A DNA stretch of 64,000 nt from Lumbricus terrestris (GCA_949752735.1 OX457046.1:37332507-37396506), one strand, 5' to 3'; shown: positions 1 through 12,053, counted from the stretch's first letter. A program made the numbers and translations. The notes: a model not told the origin generated them from the sequence alone.

Positions 1-600
1 ACTATTTGGGCGTGCTTACCCACCACGAGCCCTGTTGCACCACCCCGGAGATCTCAAGACGCCTGGGAATGGCAAGCGGAGCGTTTGGAGCCCTACGAAA
101 CAACATCTTGGCCCACTCGTTACTCGTATCAGTCTCAGCACCAAACTACTACTGTTCAACTCGCTTAATATCATACCAGTTCTCCTCTACGGCTCTGAAA
201 CAAGGTCCACGGAAGGCGGGATCAGCTGCGCCTAGACGCCTTTGGCATTAAATGCCTGAGGACCTTTTGTCGCATCAAGTGGTCCGACTTCATCACCAAC
301 GCGGAGGCCTACACTACAACTGGACAACCAACAGTATGCGGTACTGTTAGACGGAGGCGCATGCATGGAACTGACCGGGTACATTGCTCGAATGCCATAA
401 GAATCGGATTCTATACAGGCACTGTTGGCACAGGCTCCGACCTCTTGGAAGCGCCCTAGAAGAAGACCTAGAACTACCATGGCTCAGCATGCTCCATGAA
501 GACTTTGCACGGCTGGTATCAGGACATGATCATCGTGGTGCATGGCTGAGGATTGGACCCGTTGGAGAGACTTAATCAACTCATTGTGAAACACTCACAT
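1..600 (+). pseudogene. LINE reverse transcriptase C-terminal remnant
   Basis: Read across frames, this stretch gives pieces typical of the C-terminal part of a non-LTR retrotransposon endonuclease/reverse transcriptase: GMASGAFGALRN near 77-113, PVLLYGSETRST near 175-215 and DAFGIKCLRTF with IKWSDFITNAE near 233-308. The pieces lie in different frames, so at least one frameshift separates them and the copy is dead. The left end is cut by the window. It runs into a 3' tail ending in (TGA)n at 617-650. The RTE-like assignment is by motif recall only. Confidence 0.7.
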
Positions 601-617
601 GGTGGAGCAGACGACGA

Positions 618-649
<32 letters not shown>

Positions 650-1104
650 AATGGATAAACGCAGTGCGTTTGCAGGCGGTTCAATAAAGTATATACTTAG
701 GCCTACTTACTTACTTAATTGATTTAGGCAATAACCACACGTCCTGGATGGCTTATAATTAGTTACTTTTTGGTGATATTCCCTTCTTCTACGGGTTTGG
801 CGTATGTCTGCATGGGCTCTTCTCTGCATCATATATTTATCTTAAGACGTGTTTCCTCAGGCTCCTATGACTTAATCAACTCATTGTGAAACACTCACAT
901 GGTGGAGCAGACGACGAATGATGATGATGATGATGATGATGATGGATAATTGATTTAGGCAACGACAACACGTCCTGATTGGCTTATAATTAGTTATTTA
1001 TTGGTGATATTCCCCGTTTCTACGGGTTTGGCGTATGTCTGCATGGACTCTTCTCTGCATCCTATCGTTCTCTTAAGACGTGTCTCCCCAGGTTTCTGTG
1101 CTGA
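571..1104 (+). repeat. Tandemly duplicated LINE 3' end with (TGA)n tails
   Basis: The segment starting GACTTAATCAACTCATTGTG and ending in (TGA)n occurs at about 571-650 and again at about 869-943. Each is followed by a matching 150-bp stretch (about 718-870 and 948-1104). The first copy has an extra 63 bp (655-717) that resembles another LINE 3' tail and ends in (TTAC)n. This is a local duplication with one later insertion. No gene is visible from 1105 to 1900. Confidence 0.7.
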
Positions 1105-1916
1105 AAGCGCCTCTGCATATAGTGATTATAGTCTATGCTGTGATAGGCGCTCTATAAATGTTTAGATACGATATATTTAGCGTTAATGTAAGGCAGAAGC
1201 TTCTGGCGTCACACTATGACGTCAGAGTTGAAGGCGTCTAGATAAATCGACTCCATTAATTTTTGTCAATTTAAGTAACCGCGACGTGTACACACAAGTT
1301 GAGAAAAACAAAATAATTGCCACGTAAGCTATTGACAGCGCACGATGTGAGTTCTTGAATGACGCCAAAAGACAATAGAAGGCATTAGCGAGAATCGACC
1401 AGCGTTTAAACGCTACTCTTGTCACGTCTGTTGTTGGTGCCCAACAACTGCATCGTGGCTGTCTTGGCAATATCGGAAACAAGTCCGACGTTTCCCTCTC
1501 TGAAAAGGTCTTCCCGTTAAATTCCCGTTTGCAGTTCTGTCTATTTTAGGATGATATCATCAACAGCAGTGGCAACACAAGGCTACTTAGCATGGTAATT
1601 GCCCTTGGAGACCACTTGGAACAAATGGGTGGCAAAATCTAGCAGACAATGGAATCGGGTTCTGCATGGGTACAGTGTACACAAGCACGTGGTTTTTATT
1701 CCCTGCCAAACTGTGCCAGAATTTCATCCATCTTGACCTTGGATGGACTCAGATTGATTCTAATTTCTAACATCTATTTAAAAACATGTGTGTACAATTG
1801 TACATATAATTATGTCTGCGCTGCGGAGAGTTACACAAATCCCACATATGAGAGATATCACAATTTTCATTATATTCACTATGGGATTTATATGGCGCTC
1901 TTTTGAACGTTCAAGG

Positions 1917-2079
1917 CTGTGGCGTAGGCAATGGGGGGTTTCGGGGGTTAAAACCCCCTCCATTGGCTCCGAAAAAAAGGTTTTTTAAGGTTATTTTTCC
2001 ATTTAAGTAAGAAAAAATAGCAAAAAACAGGGTTTCCGGCCATAACCCCTCCCATGAAAAATTCCTGGCTACGCCACTG
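1917..2079. mobile_element. Short hAT-type MITE, 163 bp
   Basis: The ends are CTGTGGCGTAGG and CTACGCCACTG, imperfect inverted repeats. Both sides carry the identical 8-bp target duplication GTTCAAGG (1909-1916 and 2080-2087). An 8-bp duplication is the hallmark of hAT transposition. There is no coding capacity. Confidence 0.85.
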
Positions 2080-2212
2080 GTTCAAGGTAACTACTAAGGA
2101 GCGCTCCCGACCCAACATCGACTGAAAATGATGTTGTTATGGGTGATATAAAACGTCTCCGAGCAAACCCTATAGACAGTGGAAGCCCATTCCATACCAT
2201 TGGGCCAATAAA

Positions 2213-2450
2213 CATAGACAGTTAGGCCTAATTTTTACCGGGTCAGCCCCCCCTCCAAGAAGGCGCAGACTCAGAAAAAATTTCGGAAAATGGTTCTGTT
2301 CACGAACGCGAAACTTACGAATGACTAAAAAAGGTCAACAACTTTCTGTTTTGGGCCCCAGAAAATATTGTTCGGCGCCGCTCGTTTTGGACCGAGTCTC
2401 AGTCCCAAAAAATTTAGCCCTCCAAGAACGGAAACCAAACTTCGCCCATG
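2213..2450. mobile_element. Probable hAT-type MITE, 238 bp
   Basis: CCAATAAA flanks the segment on both sides (2205-2212 and 2451-2458). The inverted ends are weak (CATAGACAG against CTTCGCCCATG), but the interior holds the GATGACTAAAAAAGGTCA-like motif shared by other MITEs here (near 2319-2337). Confidence 0.6.
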
Positions 2451-2639
2451 CCAATAAACAGAGACTACGGTGATGTCCAAGAGCAGTTCGTGCTAAGAGG
2501 ATGAGGATTTCATCCTGAGTGGTGGAACGTGATGCCACCTGGATCTTCTCCGGTCGGTTTCCTGACCAGCAATAGGCTACCTTGTGACGTCATCTGCCAT
2601 AATTATGCCATATGCGTTATGCAGTTTATAAAACGAGCC

Positions 2640-4140
2640 GAGGGATTTTCGCCTTCTTTTACTGCAGATGTGACGTCATAATGGATTGACGTCGCGCTTC
2701 TGAGTAGATAGGCTACTCTTGAAGAAGCGCTATATAAATGCCTGAAATGAATGAATGAATGACGTCATAGTCGTCAGAGAACAACAAGTGCTGTTTTCTT
2801 GCAATATCATGCAAAATATATATATATATATATATATACGTTTTATATTATATTTTGTGCACATATTGCGATGTTATATATATATATATTTATATTTATA
2901 TATATTATACACATTTATGTGTAAGGCTAATATGCATAGGCATTATCATTGGAGATTGATTGATGTATATTGCTTGCTGATGTTTAACGACATTGTGTTA
3001 TATGAAGGATGATCAGTGTTGCCCTCCTCATTTATCCACAGCCTACTTTGGACTGGCAATGCAGCGGCGGAGTTGGTTAATGTAAATGTGATGCACGCGT
3101 TTATAGGCCTATAGACCTAGCACCGTGCAGCGTATGACCTCGTGCAGCGGCGCCCGCAGGATTTTTTTCTTGTACGCACAGAAATTTTCGATGGAGGGGG
3201 AACAGGGAAAAAATTTTCGTCAAAGTCGCCGAAAAAACTGATGACCTTTTTTTTAGTCATCAGCCAAAAATTTCCAAAAACATACCTTTTCCAGCCGTCG
3301 AAAAACTGATGACCTTTTTTTAGTCATCGCGCTGTACGCACTTGCGTACGTCTGCGGGCGCCGCTGACCTCGTGCCTAGCAATGTGGCCACTACAATGAA
3401 ATACAGTGAAATTTATTGTTCTAAGGTGTCTGGCGTACAACTGAATAATAATGTTCTGTTTAAATTCATCAATTAATTATTATAGCTCCTGCCATCAGAC
3501 ATCATCGAACAGGCAAGATAAACTCAAACCAATCACGCGACTAGGCGCTCGATTAGAGTCGATAAAAAAGACTCAGGGTCCTATCGACTCCATACTCAGC
3601 CGACTTCCGGCTTGTGTTTCAAGTTCTTACTAGCCAGCCTATAATGGTGGGCGCTATATAAATAACTGTCGATGCTGTCTAAACCCGAATCAAATGGTCT
3701 TTCTTGTCATTTTACAAGTTAACATAGAGGGACCTCAATACTAACTAGACAAAGACTATTGTTGTTTCTCCTACTGACAAATTGACGAGTGGGTAACTTA
3801 GCAGCAAATCCTTACAGATGGTATACATCTGCTTGGTCCGTTGATTGTGGCACAAACCCACTCTAAATCCTCACTGACCAGTGCACGTGGTAGGCCTATC
3901 GGTACTCTTATAGGTTTTACCATCGGACGGAGAGGTGCGAGCAGAGTCATAGAAACAGTAAAGTTTAAAGCGAATGTTGCTGACCCACAATGATCTTAGT
4001 ATGGTCAATTGTCGGTATCTATTGGAGAAATAACACAAGGCAAACTTGTTAACACTTCAGACAAGCCTTTTCCTGTTAAGCCATTTTTCTTTTTCTGTCT
4101 GGTCTTCCGCTTATCTTCTCATGGCCAATAAAGATCTATA
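2640..4140. repeat. Dispersed 1.5-kb repeat family, copy A
   Basis: This segment is closely similar, in the same order, to 12940-14340 (copy B). It begins with TGACGTCA palindromes (2660-2770), continues through an AT-rich stretch and ATTGATTGATGTA-like sequence, then a CCAATCACGCGAC motif near 3530, a GGGCGCTATATAAAT segment near 3650, and ends near TCTGGTCTTCC at 4100-4110. Copies C (7585-10560) and D (33720-36470) share parts of it. No protein can be read from it. Confidence 0.75.
3145..3366. mobile_element. hAT-type MITE, 222 bp
   Basis: Inverted ends CAGCGGCGCCCGCAG and CTGCGGGCGCCGCTG are flanked by ACCTCGTG on both sides (3137-3144 and 3367-3374). Copy B of the surrounding repeat has the unoccupied site, a single ACCTCGTG at 13568-13575. 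The interior has two TGATGACC-T(n)-AGTCATC hairpin motifs. Confidence 0.93.
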
Positions 4141-4155
4141 ATATATAACATAATA

Positions 4156-4158
<3 letters not shown>

Positions 4159-4206
<48 letters not shown>
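4159..4206. repeat. (AT)n microsatellite
   Basis: About 48 bp of uninterrupted TA dinucleotides at the end of copy A. Confidence 0.95.
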
Positions 4207-4208
<2 letters not shown>

Positions 4209-4266
4209 AGTGTGTATATAAACCATTTCACCAAAACGGCTTAAGTTCAGACTCACACGCAGACAC

Positions 4267-4500
4267 GGGGCGCGGTGGTTTTAGTGGTGGCGTCGTTGCC
4301 TTGAAGCCGAAGGTTCGAGGTTCGAATCCCCCTCAAGTCGCCGTGTAGGGAACTTGAGCAAGTCCTTCACTCACAATTGTTTGGACGCTTCGGCGTGAAA
4401 CTCCGATGCAGTGTCCGCTCTGTAGTCGGGAGCGCCTCTGAGTAGTGAGATTGAAGAGGCGCTATGGAAATGGATAAATAACTAAATAAATAAATAGGCA
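4267..4500 (+). mobile_element. tRNA-headed SINE, family A
   Basis: The head GGGGCGCGGTGG...TAGTGGTGGCG and the B-box-like GGTTCGAATCC (near 4320) resemble a tRNA-derived pol III promoter. The body carries CGGCGTGAAACTCCGATGCA. The tail GGGAGCGCCTCTGAGTAG...GAAGAGGCGCTAT ends in (TAAA)n. Other copies are at 8488-8714, 14542-14748, 33566-33691, 38812-39000, 52871-53081 and 53932-54150. Confidence 0.85.
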
Positions 4501-4767
4501 CATACAGACAACCCACACACGCGCACATGGGGTAACAATTTATTGACAGCAAGTTGACAACCGCGATTGCTCTGTGTTGAGTCCTTGCCCTTAGGGCAGC
4601 GGTTCTCAACCTTTTTAGTGCGGCGACCCCTTGGTAACATTTTGAAAATCGTGACGACCCCCAATAACAAATTTATCGAGTCACTTCTATCGCTACATTT
4701 TTTCTATCATTGTCCAATGTTTATTGTATTGCATTTTCACTTCATAATTCGAAACTGCTGAACATAG

Positions 4768-5148
4768 CAAGGTCATAGCTAGGGGGTGTTTTGGGTGTTT
4801 GAACACCCCCGAAATGTAAAAACTGAAAAGGTAAAACATAATAGAATGCATTTACTAGCATATGATGTAAAAACCATGAAAAAACCCATGAAAACACCTC
4901 CCCCAAATGAAAAAATGTGAAAAAATAGATTGAATTGATTTCGGTCGGAAAACTAAAAAAGTCATAATTTTTTCGGACAGGAAATTTGTGACATTTCGGT
5001 ATTTTGTCTGAAGATTTCGGTACATTTTCTGAAGATTTCGGTACATTTTCTGAAGATTTCGGTCGGATGACTAAAAAAAGGTCATCAGTTTTTTCTGGCG
5101 GGAAACTGAAGAAACACCCCCCGAAATAAAATCCTGGCTACGGCCTTG
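4768..5148. mobile_element. Old MITE nested in hAT element
   Basis: The ends CAAGGTCATAGCTAGG and CCTGGCTACGGCCTTG match the CAAGGCCGTAGC family copy at 6999-7268. The flanking 8-mers (GAACATAG and GCTGTTAG) match at only 4 of 8 positions, so this copy is old. Confidence 0.65.
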
Positions 5149-5159
5149 GCTGTTAGTAA

Positions 5160-5640
5160 TTGTGCGATGCTTTGTGGCTCTTGTGATTCTGAGAGTTGCC
5201 TATTTGATAGTTCAAAGTTTAAGTTTCATAAGTCTATTCGGCTTGTGAAACTTCAACAGCTGCTCCACTTCTTGCTGCTGGAAATCCCCAGACTCTCCGT
5301 CTCATGTGTGCCTTCTTGTGAATCTCCACACTACAATTGTAGCATATATATCAGTCTGTCATTTTAGCGAAATTGCTCATTATTTCAGTGCTGAGACGTT
5401 GTTAAAACATCCATTTGAGTGTCCTTCCCATTGTCTAACATTCTTACATTTCCACACCTCAATTGTAGCATTTAGGAATAAAGCTGTCAAGCTTTAAAAA
5501 ATTCTTATGTTTTCAGTGCTGAGAGACATGGTTTAAGACTTCAATAAATACTAAAATTGTTCAATTTTTAAAAATTTGTACACTAATAGTAACACTTTAA
5601 ACTATCATCTTAACAAAATTGCTCATTACGATTAAAGAGC
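5160..5640 (-). repeat. Diverged ~125-bp tandem repeat block
   Basis: Read on the minus strand, the units (TAATGAGCAATTTTGTTAAG..., GCACTGAAA..., CAATTGTAG...) match the tandem family at 20975-21800, 49060-49400 and 56670-56940. About three diverged units are present. Confidence 0.6.
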
Positions 5641-6491
5641 GGATAATGCTGTAAAAAGTAATAATGATATACAGGCTACTTGTATGAAATATAGCCTATC
5701 TGAAATATTGGGGGGATATAAGCAGCTCGGTCTCCACAAATAATTTCGGGAGACCGTTGACTTTGGGAGATATGGGATCCGCTGTCTTCCAAAGTCTCCG
5801 TACATGTATACAGAACACACCACCAGTAGCTGACAGCATAAATTCTTTGAGCAATCTGAATCTGAATATTGTTTTCTTTTTTAGATGATTGGTAAAAGTG
5901 GAATTTACAATTGAAAACTGGAATGACAAAAATTAGCTGCCGCAATCTCACAAATAAATCATAGCAAATTTAAAAAAAATTATTTAGTAGACAGTGGTGA
6001 AATTGCTATTAAATGTGTATATATTTTGCGAATTTCTGAAGGGTTCAGGCGACCCCTGGCAAATCGTCAGGCGACCCCCGTGGGGGTCGCGACCCACAGG
6101 TTGAGAACCACTGCCTTAGGGTATATACTCAAACATTCCATCATGAAATTTCTAATTGTGTTTCAACAAAGTCAGACTCTTGCAGGGTGTCATTAATTTG
6201 GAACTCAACAATGTTCTCAGTGGTCTGTTTCCACATACATGTACCGGTATACGTGATACATAACATTGCAATGTGCATAGGCCATTATATGCCTTGCGCT
6301 CTAGACAGCATAACTTTCAAGTGTCCATTAAAGATGACCATAATTTTATATCTGGAGTGCCTTTTCGGACCATCCGCAGTGCTATTCAGATCTCTATAAC
6401 CATTTCCCTTTGCTCAGAATAACTAACTTAATATGTCTTTAGTCAGTCTATAGTCCACGATTGATTCCTTTATCGTGTAAAAATTTGCGGT

Positions 6492-6501
6492 ATCATCATC
6501 G

Positions 6502-6572
<71 letters not shown>

Positions 6573-6576
6573 GTCA

Positions 6577-6638
<62 letters not shown>

Positions 6639-6665
6639 GTCATCGTCATCGTCATTGTCGTCGTC
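6492..6665. repeat. Compound trinucleotide repeat (TCA)n to (TCG)n
   Basis: An almost pure run of TCA triplets changes near 6570-6590 to TCG triplets. The long Asp-, His- and Met-type open frames over it are artefacts of the repeat. Confidence 0.95.
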
Positions 6666-6998
6666 AGCATCCATTACTCTACCGGAGTGGGAGGTCCATT
6701 AGCTGGACAACGCTGGCGTAGAGAGCAAGAAGTAACGAGTTCGAACCCCAGTTGGGCGGACATGCTTTGTAGGTACTATAGGCTGCTATTAACGCCGATT
6801 ATTGCAGGTTGTCTGTTTTGATAAGTATAGTTAAGATTTGTGATCTGCGTTCTTGTGAATTGTTTAAGCTGCATAATTGAACACTGTAACGGTCATTCTC
6901 CCGTTTAATACACACAAATAGTTGTGAAGTGAATATATGTAGCCTATAATGTACATATTCGCGTATACCTTCGATTACAGACCTGGATGGGTCACTGC

Positions 6999-7268
6999 CA
7001 AGGCCGTAGCTAGGGGGGGTGTTTTGGGTGTTTGAACACCTACGAAATGGAAAATATAAAAATAATAGTTCTAATGCATTTACGAGCATGCACATGATGT
7101 AAAAACCATGAAATGAAGTCACGAAAAACCCCAGAAATGGAAAACGCAAAAAATAGAATTAATTGGTGACATTTTGTGAAGAATTCGGCCGGATGACTAA
7201 AAAGTCAGCAGTTTTTTACGGGAAACCGAAGAAACACCCCCTGAAATCAAATCCTGGCTACGGCCCTG
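6999..7268. mobile_element. hAT-type MITE, 270 bp
   Basis: The ends CAAGGCCGTAGCTAGG and CCTGGCTACGGCCCTG are inverted repeats. The flanks GTCACTGC (6991-6998) and GCCACTGC (7269-7276) match at 7 of 8 bases. The internal GGATGACTAAAAAGTCAGCA is a variant of the shared hairpin motif. Confidence 0.85.
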
Positions 7269-7284
7269 GCCACTGCAACGGATC

Positions 7285-7530
7285 TTTTACAGCTTCCGGA
7301 GCAGCAATAGCTTATGACTTTACCGGCCTCGGTTGTAACTTGTATGGCCGTCCATCTGGAATGATCTCCCTTCAAAGCTGCATTTATATTACATCTGACC
7401 AGTGAAACCTTGTTTCATAAATGTCCCGCGTCTTTTTTCTTTCGCCTTGCTATTATACTGGGCTGGGAGTGCCTCTATGGAGATTATTAAGAAGCGCTAT
7501 ATAAATCCATTGAATGAATGACTGAATAAA
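7285..7530 (+). mobile_element. LINE 3' end fragment with shared tail
   Basis: The segment around GGCCGTCCATCTGGAATGAT resembles the degraded WNxLP end of a LINE protein. It is followed by TGGGCTGGGAGTGCCTCT and AAGAAGCGCTATATAAAT with a (TGAA)n tail. It matches 53560-53860. Confidence 0.6.
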
Positions 7531-7854
7531 TTAATCTAAATTATTGTTGCGCTATTCAGATTAAGATGACTTTTAGTTTTCTTTTACTGTGAACGTGACG
7601 TCATAATGGGTGTGACGTCATAATCAAATTAATCATCAGAGAACGAAATCTGCTTTCCTGCAATATATCTGAATGTATCTGTCGTGACTTAATCCTTAGA
7701 CAATAGGCATAAATATATATATGTATATTTATAATTATATATATAATATTATCGTCTGAGGCTGATTGATATTTATAAATGTCATTTGCACGTTTATATA
7801 ACATCATATTCAATCATCAATTCAATCAATTATTCAGCTAATTAGAGATATTGC

Positions 7855-8235
7855 TCCATTCATTCGTTCGTTCGCTCAGTCATTTAAATAGAATAGAGAT
7901 ATTCATTGATTCATTGATTCATTCAGATAAAATAGAGATATTATTATAACTTCATTCAATCAGTCAGATAAAGAGATTTTGCTTCATTCATTCATTCATT
8001 CATTCATTCAGTCGTTTAGGTAAATATTCATTCATTCGTTCGATTACTTATCTAGATAAATAGAGATATTCATTCATTCATTCATTCATTCAGATAAAAT
8101 AGAGATTTTGCTTCATTCATTCATTCAGTCAGTCGTTTAGGTCAATATTCATTCATTCGTTCGTCTACTTATCTAGATAAATAGAGAATTGCTGAATGAA
8201 TGAATCATTCATTCATTCATTCATTCACTCATTCA
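7855..8235. repeat. (ATTC)n-rich interrupted microsatellite
   Basis: Runs of ATTC alternate with AGATAAATAGAGATATT spacers about every 60-100 bp. A similar structure lies at 33826-34065 and a shorter (ATTC)n run at 8868-8932. Confidence 0.85.
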
Positions 8236-8487
8236 ATGGACTTATATACAGGTCTGACTAGAGAAATGCCAACCGCTATAAGCACAACAGTCACGGGTCC
8301 TAAACTATCTTAAGGGTTTAAATATAAAAAAAACTTGTTAGAAACAAATTGAAATAATAAGACACAGATACGACATTATAATATTTATAATTATATACAA
8401 TATGTAATTATAATTCATATTGTATAATTGTAATGCGATTAATTCTGTGTAATATTACACTTTAAAAGGCACAAATAAAAAAACCAT

Positions 8488-8714
8488 TGTTTGTTTGTTT
8501 GTTTGTATGTGCACTTGTTATAGCGCCCCTTCAAGCTCTCTCTACTCAGAGGCGCTCCCGAATGCAGAGCGGACACTGCATCGGAGTTTCACGCCGAAGC
8601 GCTGAGCAATTGTGAGTGAAGGACTTGCCCAAGGTCCTTACGCGGCGAGGTGGATTCGAACCTCGAACCTTCCGGCTTCAAGGCAACGACGCCACCACTA
8701 CACCACCGCGCCCC
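8488..8714 (-). mobile_element. tRNA-headed SINE, family A
   Basis: Minus-strand copy: the head ends at 8714 (GGGGCGCGGTGG), the B box GGTTCGAATCC is near 8650-8660, and the tail reads GGCGCTATAACAAGTGCAC followed by (AAAC)n. It is inserted in copy C. Confidence 0.85.
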
Positions 8715-9413
8715 ATTGCATATTATAACTAAGACTATTATACCTAACCGTCTAACACGGGTTCCTAAAAGTCGTCGGACCCCTGGGCATTTGCCTCTCT
8801 GCCCTCTTCGCCTCGGAGGCCCTGCTTGTAAAGGACTCTTGAAACCGACGCGCTTTACGCATGCATCATTCATTCATTCATTCATTCATTCATTCATTCA
8901 TTCATTCATACATTCATTCATACATTCATTCTGTAGTATACCCAGAAGCGCTACAAGTCTAACAGAAAAATGACGAGATTTACAAAACAAAGTTTGATGG
9001 GGCAGATGTAATAAATGCAGCTGAGTATATAGCTATAGGGAGGTCATTCCAAATGGACAGCCTTAAACCGATAAATCTCGGCGTTGTCTGGCACCAAAGC
9101 GAGCCCGTGAAGCAGAGAAAAGAGCCCCACGGGCCGGGACTTTAGGGATGGACAGGGGACGGTCCCCTCAATGGGTGTGGTGGGGGGCGGCCCATGCATT
9201 TGTCCCCTCCAACGTCAGAAGAAGAAGATAATTATCTTACCATAACAAACATAACATAACATTTTATTCGGCAACCAATAATACTCGTAACATTTCGTAT
9301 TTATAACAGAGTAGCAAACATGTTGGCATGCCCAGGAGACCCAATCTTAGAAGAAATGATCTATATCTATAAGAAAGGACTTGGTGCAGCGTGAAGTGAA
9401 ACCAGGGCACCAA

Positions 9414-9657
9414 CAGTGGCGGCGCCAGGATTTTAGTTTTGGGGGGCTGGATTTTCTGGAAAAAATTGTCCATTTCCGCCGCCAAAATTTCTGACGACCT
9501 TTTTTTAGTCATCGACCAAAATCTTCAGCCTTGCGCTTCATTTTTTGGGGGGGGGCTAAAGGGGGTGAATCGTCCAATAATTTCATTTTTACATGGCGAA
9601 AAAAAGATGGCCTTTTTAAGGGGGGCTTAGCCCTCAGCCACCCTAGCGCCGCTACTG
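9414..9657. mobile_element. hAT-type MITE, 244 bp
   Basis: The ends CAGTGGCGGCGCCAGG and CTAGCGCCGCTACTG are inverted repeats with perfect flanking GGCACCAA (9406-9413 and 9658-9665). Copy D has an unoccupied, diverged site near 34840-34850. The internal GACGACC-T(n)-AGTCATC motif is present. Confidence 0.92.
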
Positions 9658-10002
9658 GGCACCAATCCGGAAAACGAGATACATTGGACCACAGGCAACC
9701 AGCGCAACACATCACGTATAACCTCGAACCCATCAATGTGGCAACCACAATGTTCAAACGCGAAAGTTATCGTCGTAAACAGTTCCCTACATAGTCTGAA
9801 TGTGAACTTAATAGTTGTAGCATGACCACAAATTCACGCGCGTCATTATAGGCCTATGCCAGACTGAATTTTGAGCATTTGGCGTCGGACAGAATAATAA
9901 TAATCATGATCAGTTCACATTACGGCACATTTCAATTATTGTGGCTGTCGAGATCAGATATGGCCTAGGCTAATTGAATATGCAAGATAAGCCTAAACCA
10001 AT

Positions 10003-10075
10003 CACGTGACGTTGAACGGCCTAGGCTAATTGAATATGCAAGATAATCCCAGACCAATCACGTGACGAGGAACGT
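10003..10075. promoter_or_regulatory. Two CCAATCACGTGAC units
   Basis: CCAATCACGTGAC occurs with CACGTG starting at 10003 and 10059, 56 bp apart. It matches the expanded nine-unit array in copy D. CCAAT plus CACGTG are known binding motifs (NF-Y; bHLH-Zip factors), but function here is inferred only. Confidence 0.6.
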
Positions 10076-10569
10076 GATCGGCGTTCGAGTCCGCTGGACT
10101 AGAAGCGATAAAAACAGATCACTATTGATTCAATGCTCAACCGTTTCCGGTGATCTTTCAAATATTTTCCCAGCAAACCTAGGGGGCGCTAGTATTGTTC
10201 AGTGCCGACTAAACCTGCACTAGTCTTTATTGTCTCTTTCCAACTTAACATCAAAATAGATAAATTCATTCTTGCTGCTGACAAAACGAGGAGTGAATAT
10301 AGTTTAGCAACACATCCTCACGATCCTAAAGTATCCGTCTGGCATATGAAGTGGCAGTAGCTGTCCCGAATAGGACGGTAAAAGCGGAGGTTGTACTTTT
10401 CACGATGATAATAATAGTTAGGCCTGTTATGCTCAATTGTCGGCTGACGGGATTGATACAACCTATATATCTTAGAGAACACTTCGCACAAGACTTGTCC
10501 CGTCAAACAATAACTGTTCTGTCTGGTCTTCCAAAAGCTGCATTCAATTTTCTTTAACTTGTCTTCACC

Positions 10570-11820
10570 TAGGCCTATGTGGGGCGCTATAACAAATCCA
10601 TGCCATCATCAATGAGCCATTCTTCCACGAATTTCCACTGCGTGCTGGAAGACAGGCCCGCAACTTGCAGAAGCTGGACTCCTAGGGCCGCCAAGAGGGG
10701 CGGAGGTAAATGCACAACGGCCAGGCGACTTTTAAGAACCCGGGCAAGCCAGTTAAATATACAAGCTGCCGAGTAGACTAATAGATCTAAGAGACGCTTC
10801 CAAGTTGACGTAAATGTATATTCGATTACAATCACAGATGATTTCCACATTAAATTATAATTTATGCCTTTTTAAATATAGGGAGCAGAGGGAAACTTCC
10901 CTCCCCTGCCAACACGCCCATTAGGGAACCATACGGGTCCCATACGGGCTGACTCACGGGACCCGTTCGGTTTTTGGTCGCGGTTTTCTGACGAGGTCCA
11001 TACGGGTTAGCCCGCCGGTTTACCAAGATCATCTTGAAAACTAGCTGGGGTACCCGGCACCGTTGCCCGGGAATTTTAGTATTCGGGCCGCTCCCTGCCA
11101 ATCCTTCACTCCGTTTCTCCTTCCATCCCTCCCACTTTCTCACCCCACCTTCTGTATCCGTCCTTGGGGGAACGTCCCCTGTGCTTGCATGTAGCCTATT
11201 GCAGGTGCATACTTAGAAAAGAATTTTTCTTGTAGGCCTATTAAAAAGAATAGGCTGTGAAAAAACCACCAGAGTTAAAAAGAGAACTGTATCTTTTAAG
11301 GTGCTTTTAGCCTAGAGGTCACAAAAATCATCAGAAATAGGTTTCAAAAGGGGCAACAAGAGGGCCTGAGGCAAAACGCCCTCTTTTGAGGCATCTTGTA
11401 TTTAATTATTTGTTAATATCATCCTCTTTGGAAATTTATAAACACAATAGTACTGTTTTGGGACATTTAGCACTACACGACAGTAATTTGAAGCTTGATA
11501 TGCTATTACTCGCGTTGTAAATAATAAGAAAAATCCGTCAAAAAGGCGTTTTGCACTCCTCTATCATAACATAACAGAGTTACATGGAATTAACTACAAT
11601 CAGCTCAAACTTAAAAATCAACAACTGAATAAAATCATATGGCATAGCCTACACAAAAACTACAAGGCTACCTGCACCTTTATTCTTTCAAAATTGTTTC
11701 TGAACATGAGGGCTCTTATTTCCATATGCCCGAGAGTAGTCTAGATCTACAATAGCTACAATTAAAGGTCTCCAGCTTAAATACCACGACACGGGTGCAC
11801 CTGTGCATGCATCTTTTACC
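10570..11820. other. No gene seen
   Basis: There is no convincing coding stretch on either strand. A CCCGTATGG-rich patch (10920-11090) and T-rich spacer are visible. Nothing was assigned. Confidence 0.5.
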
Positions 11821-11828
11821 ACAATTAA

Positions 11829-12053
11829 CATAAGTAAATGTAAATGTAAATGTAATCGCATATTTATATAGCGGCTGTGTTATGGCTTCGACCCTGAGGG
11901 TGAGATCCTTCACCACCGCTACTCCACGTTTATATTGCGACCGAGCCACCCGCAGTAAAGATCCGAGAAATTAATCTCTGACCGACCGGGAATCGAACCT
12001 GGGTCGCCGGCGCGGCTAGCGGGCTACCAACCCACTCGACCACCGAGGATCTC
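11829..12053 (-). mobile_element. tRNA-headed SINE, second family
   Basis: On the minus strand it begins GATCCTCGGTGGTCGAGTGG and has the B-box-like GGTTCGATTCCC. It has a body unlike family A and ends GCCGCTATATAAATATGCG followed by (TTTACA)n. The tRNA-like head is clear, but a functional tRNA is not implied. Confidence 0.75.

Larger units (their letters stand above)
4597..6113. mobile_element. hAT non-autonomous element, 1.5 kb
   Basis: The ends CAGCGGTTCTCAACC and GGTTGAGAACCACTG are inverted repeats, flanked by a perfect 8-bp duplication CCTTAGGG (4589-4596 and 6114-6121). CGACCCC-rich subterminal sequence lies at both ends. There is no transposase. It carries an older MITE (4768-5148) and a block of the ~125-bp tandem repeat family (about 5160-5640). 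Confidence 0.93.
7585..10560. repeat. Dispersed repeat family, copy C
   Basis: It shares with copies A and B the TGACGTCA-rich start (7590-7625), and with copy D (33720-36470) nearly everything downstream: GAGGCTGATTGATAT, (ATTC)n, TGACTAGAGAAATGCC, CAACACATCACGTA, TTGGCGTCGGACA and the CACGTGAC units. Insertions separate the copies: SINE 8488-8714 and MITE 9414-9657 here, MITE 34896-35202 in D. Confidence 0.7.

Noticed and set aside
4310..4335. tRNA genes at GGTTCGAATCC boxes
   Set aside because: Only the promoter-like head is present, repeated in many SINE copies with a common tail; no complete cloverleaf.
6423..6721. Poly-Asp, poly-His and poly-Met open frames
   Set aside because: They are the three readings of a trinucleotide microsatellite.
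8650..8973. 107-residue frame ending in His/Ser/Phe/Ile repeats
   Set aside because: Spans a SINE copy and an (ATTC)n microsatellite.
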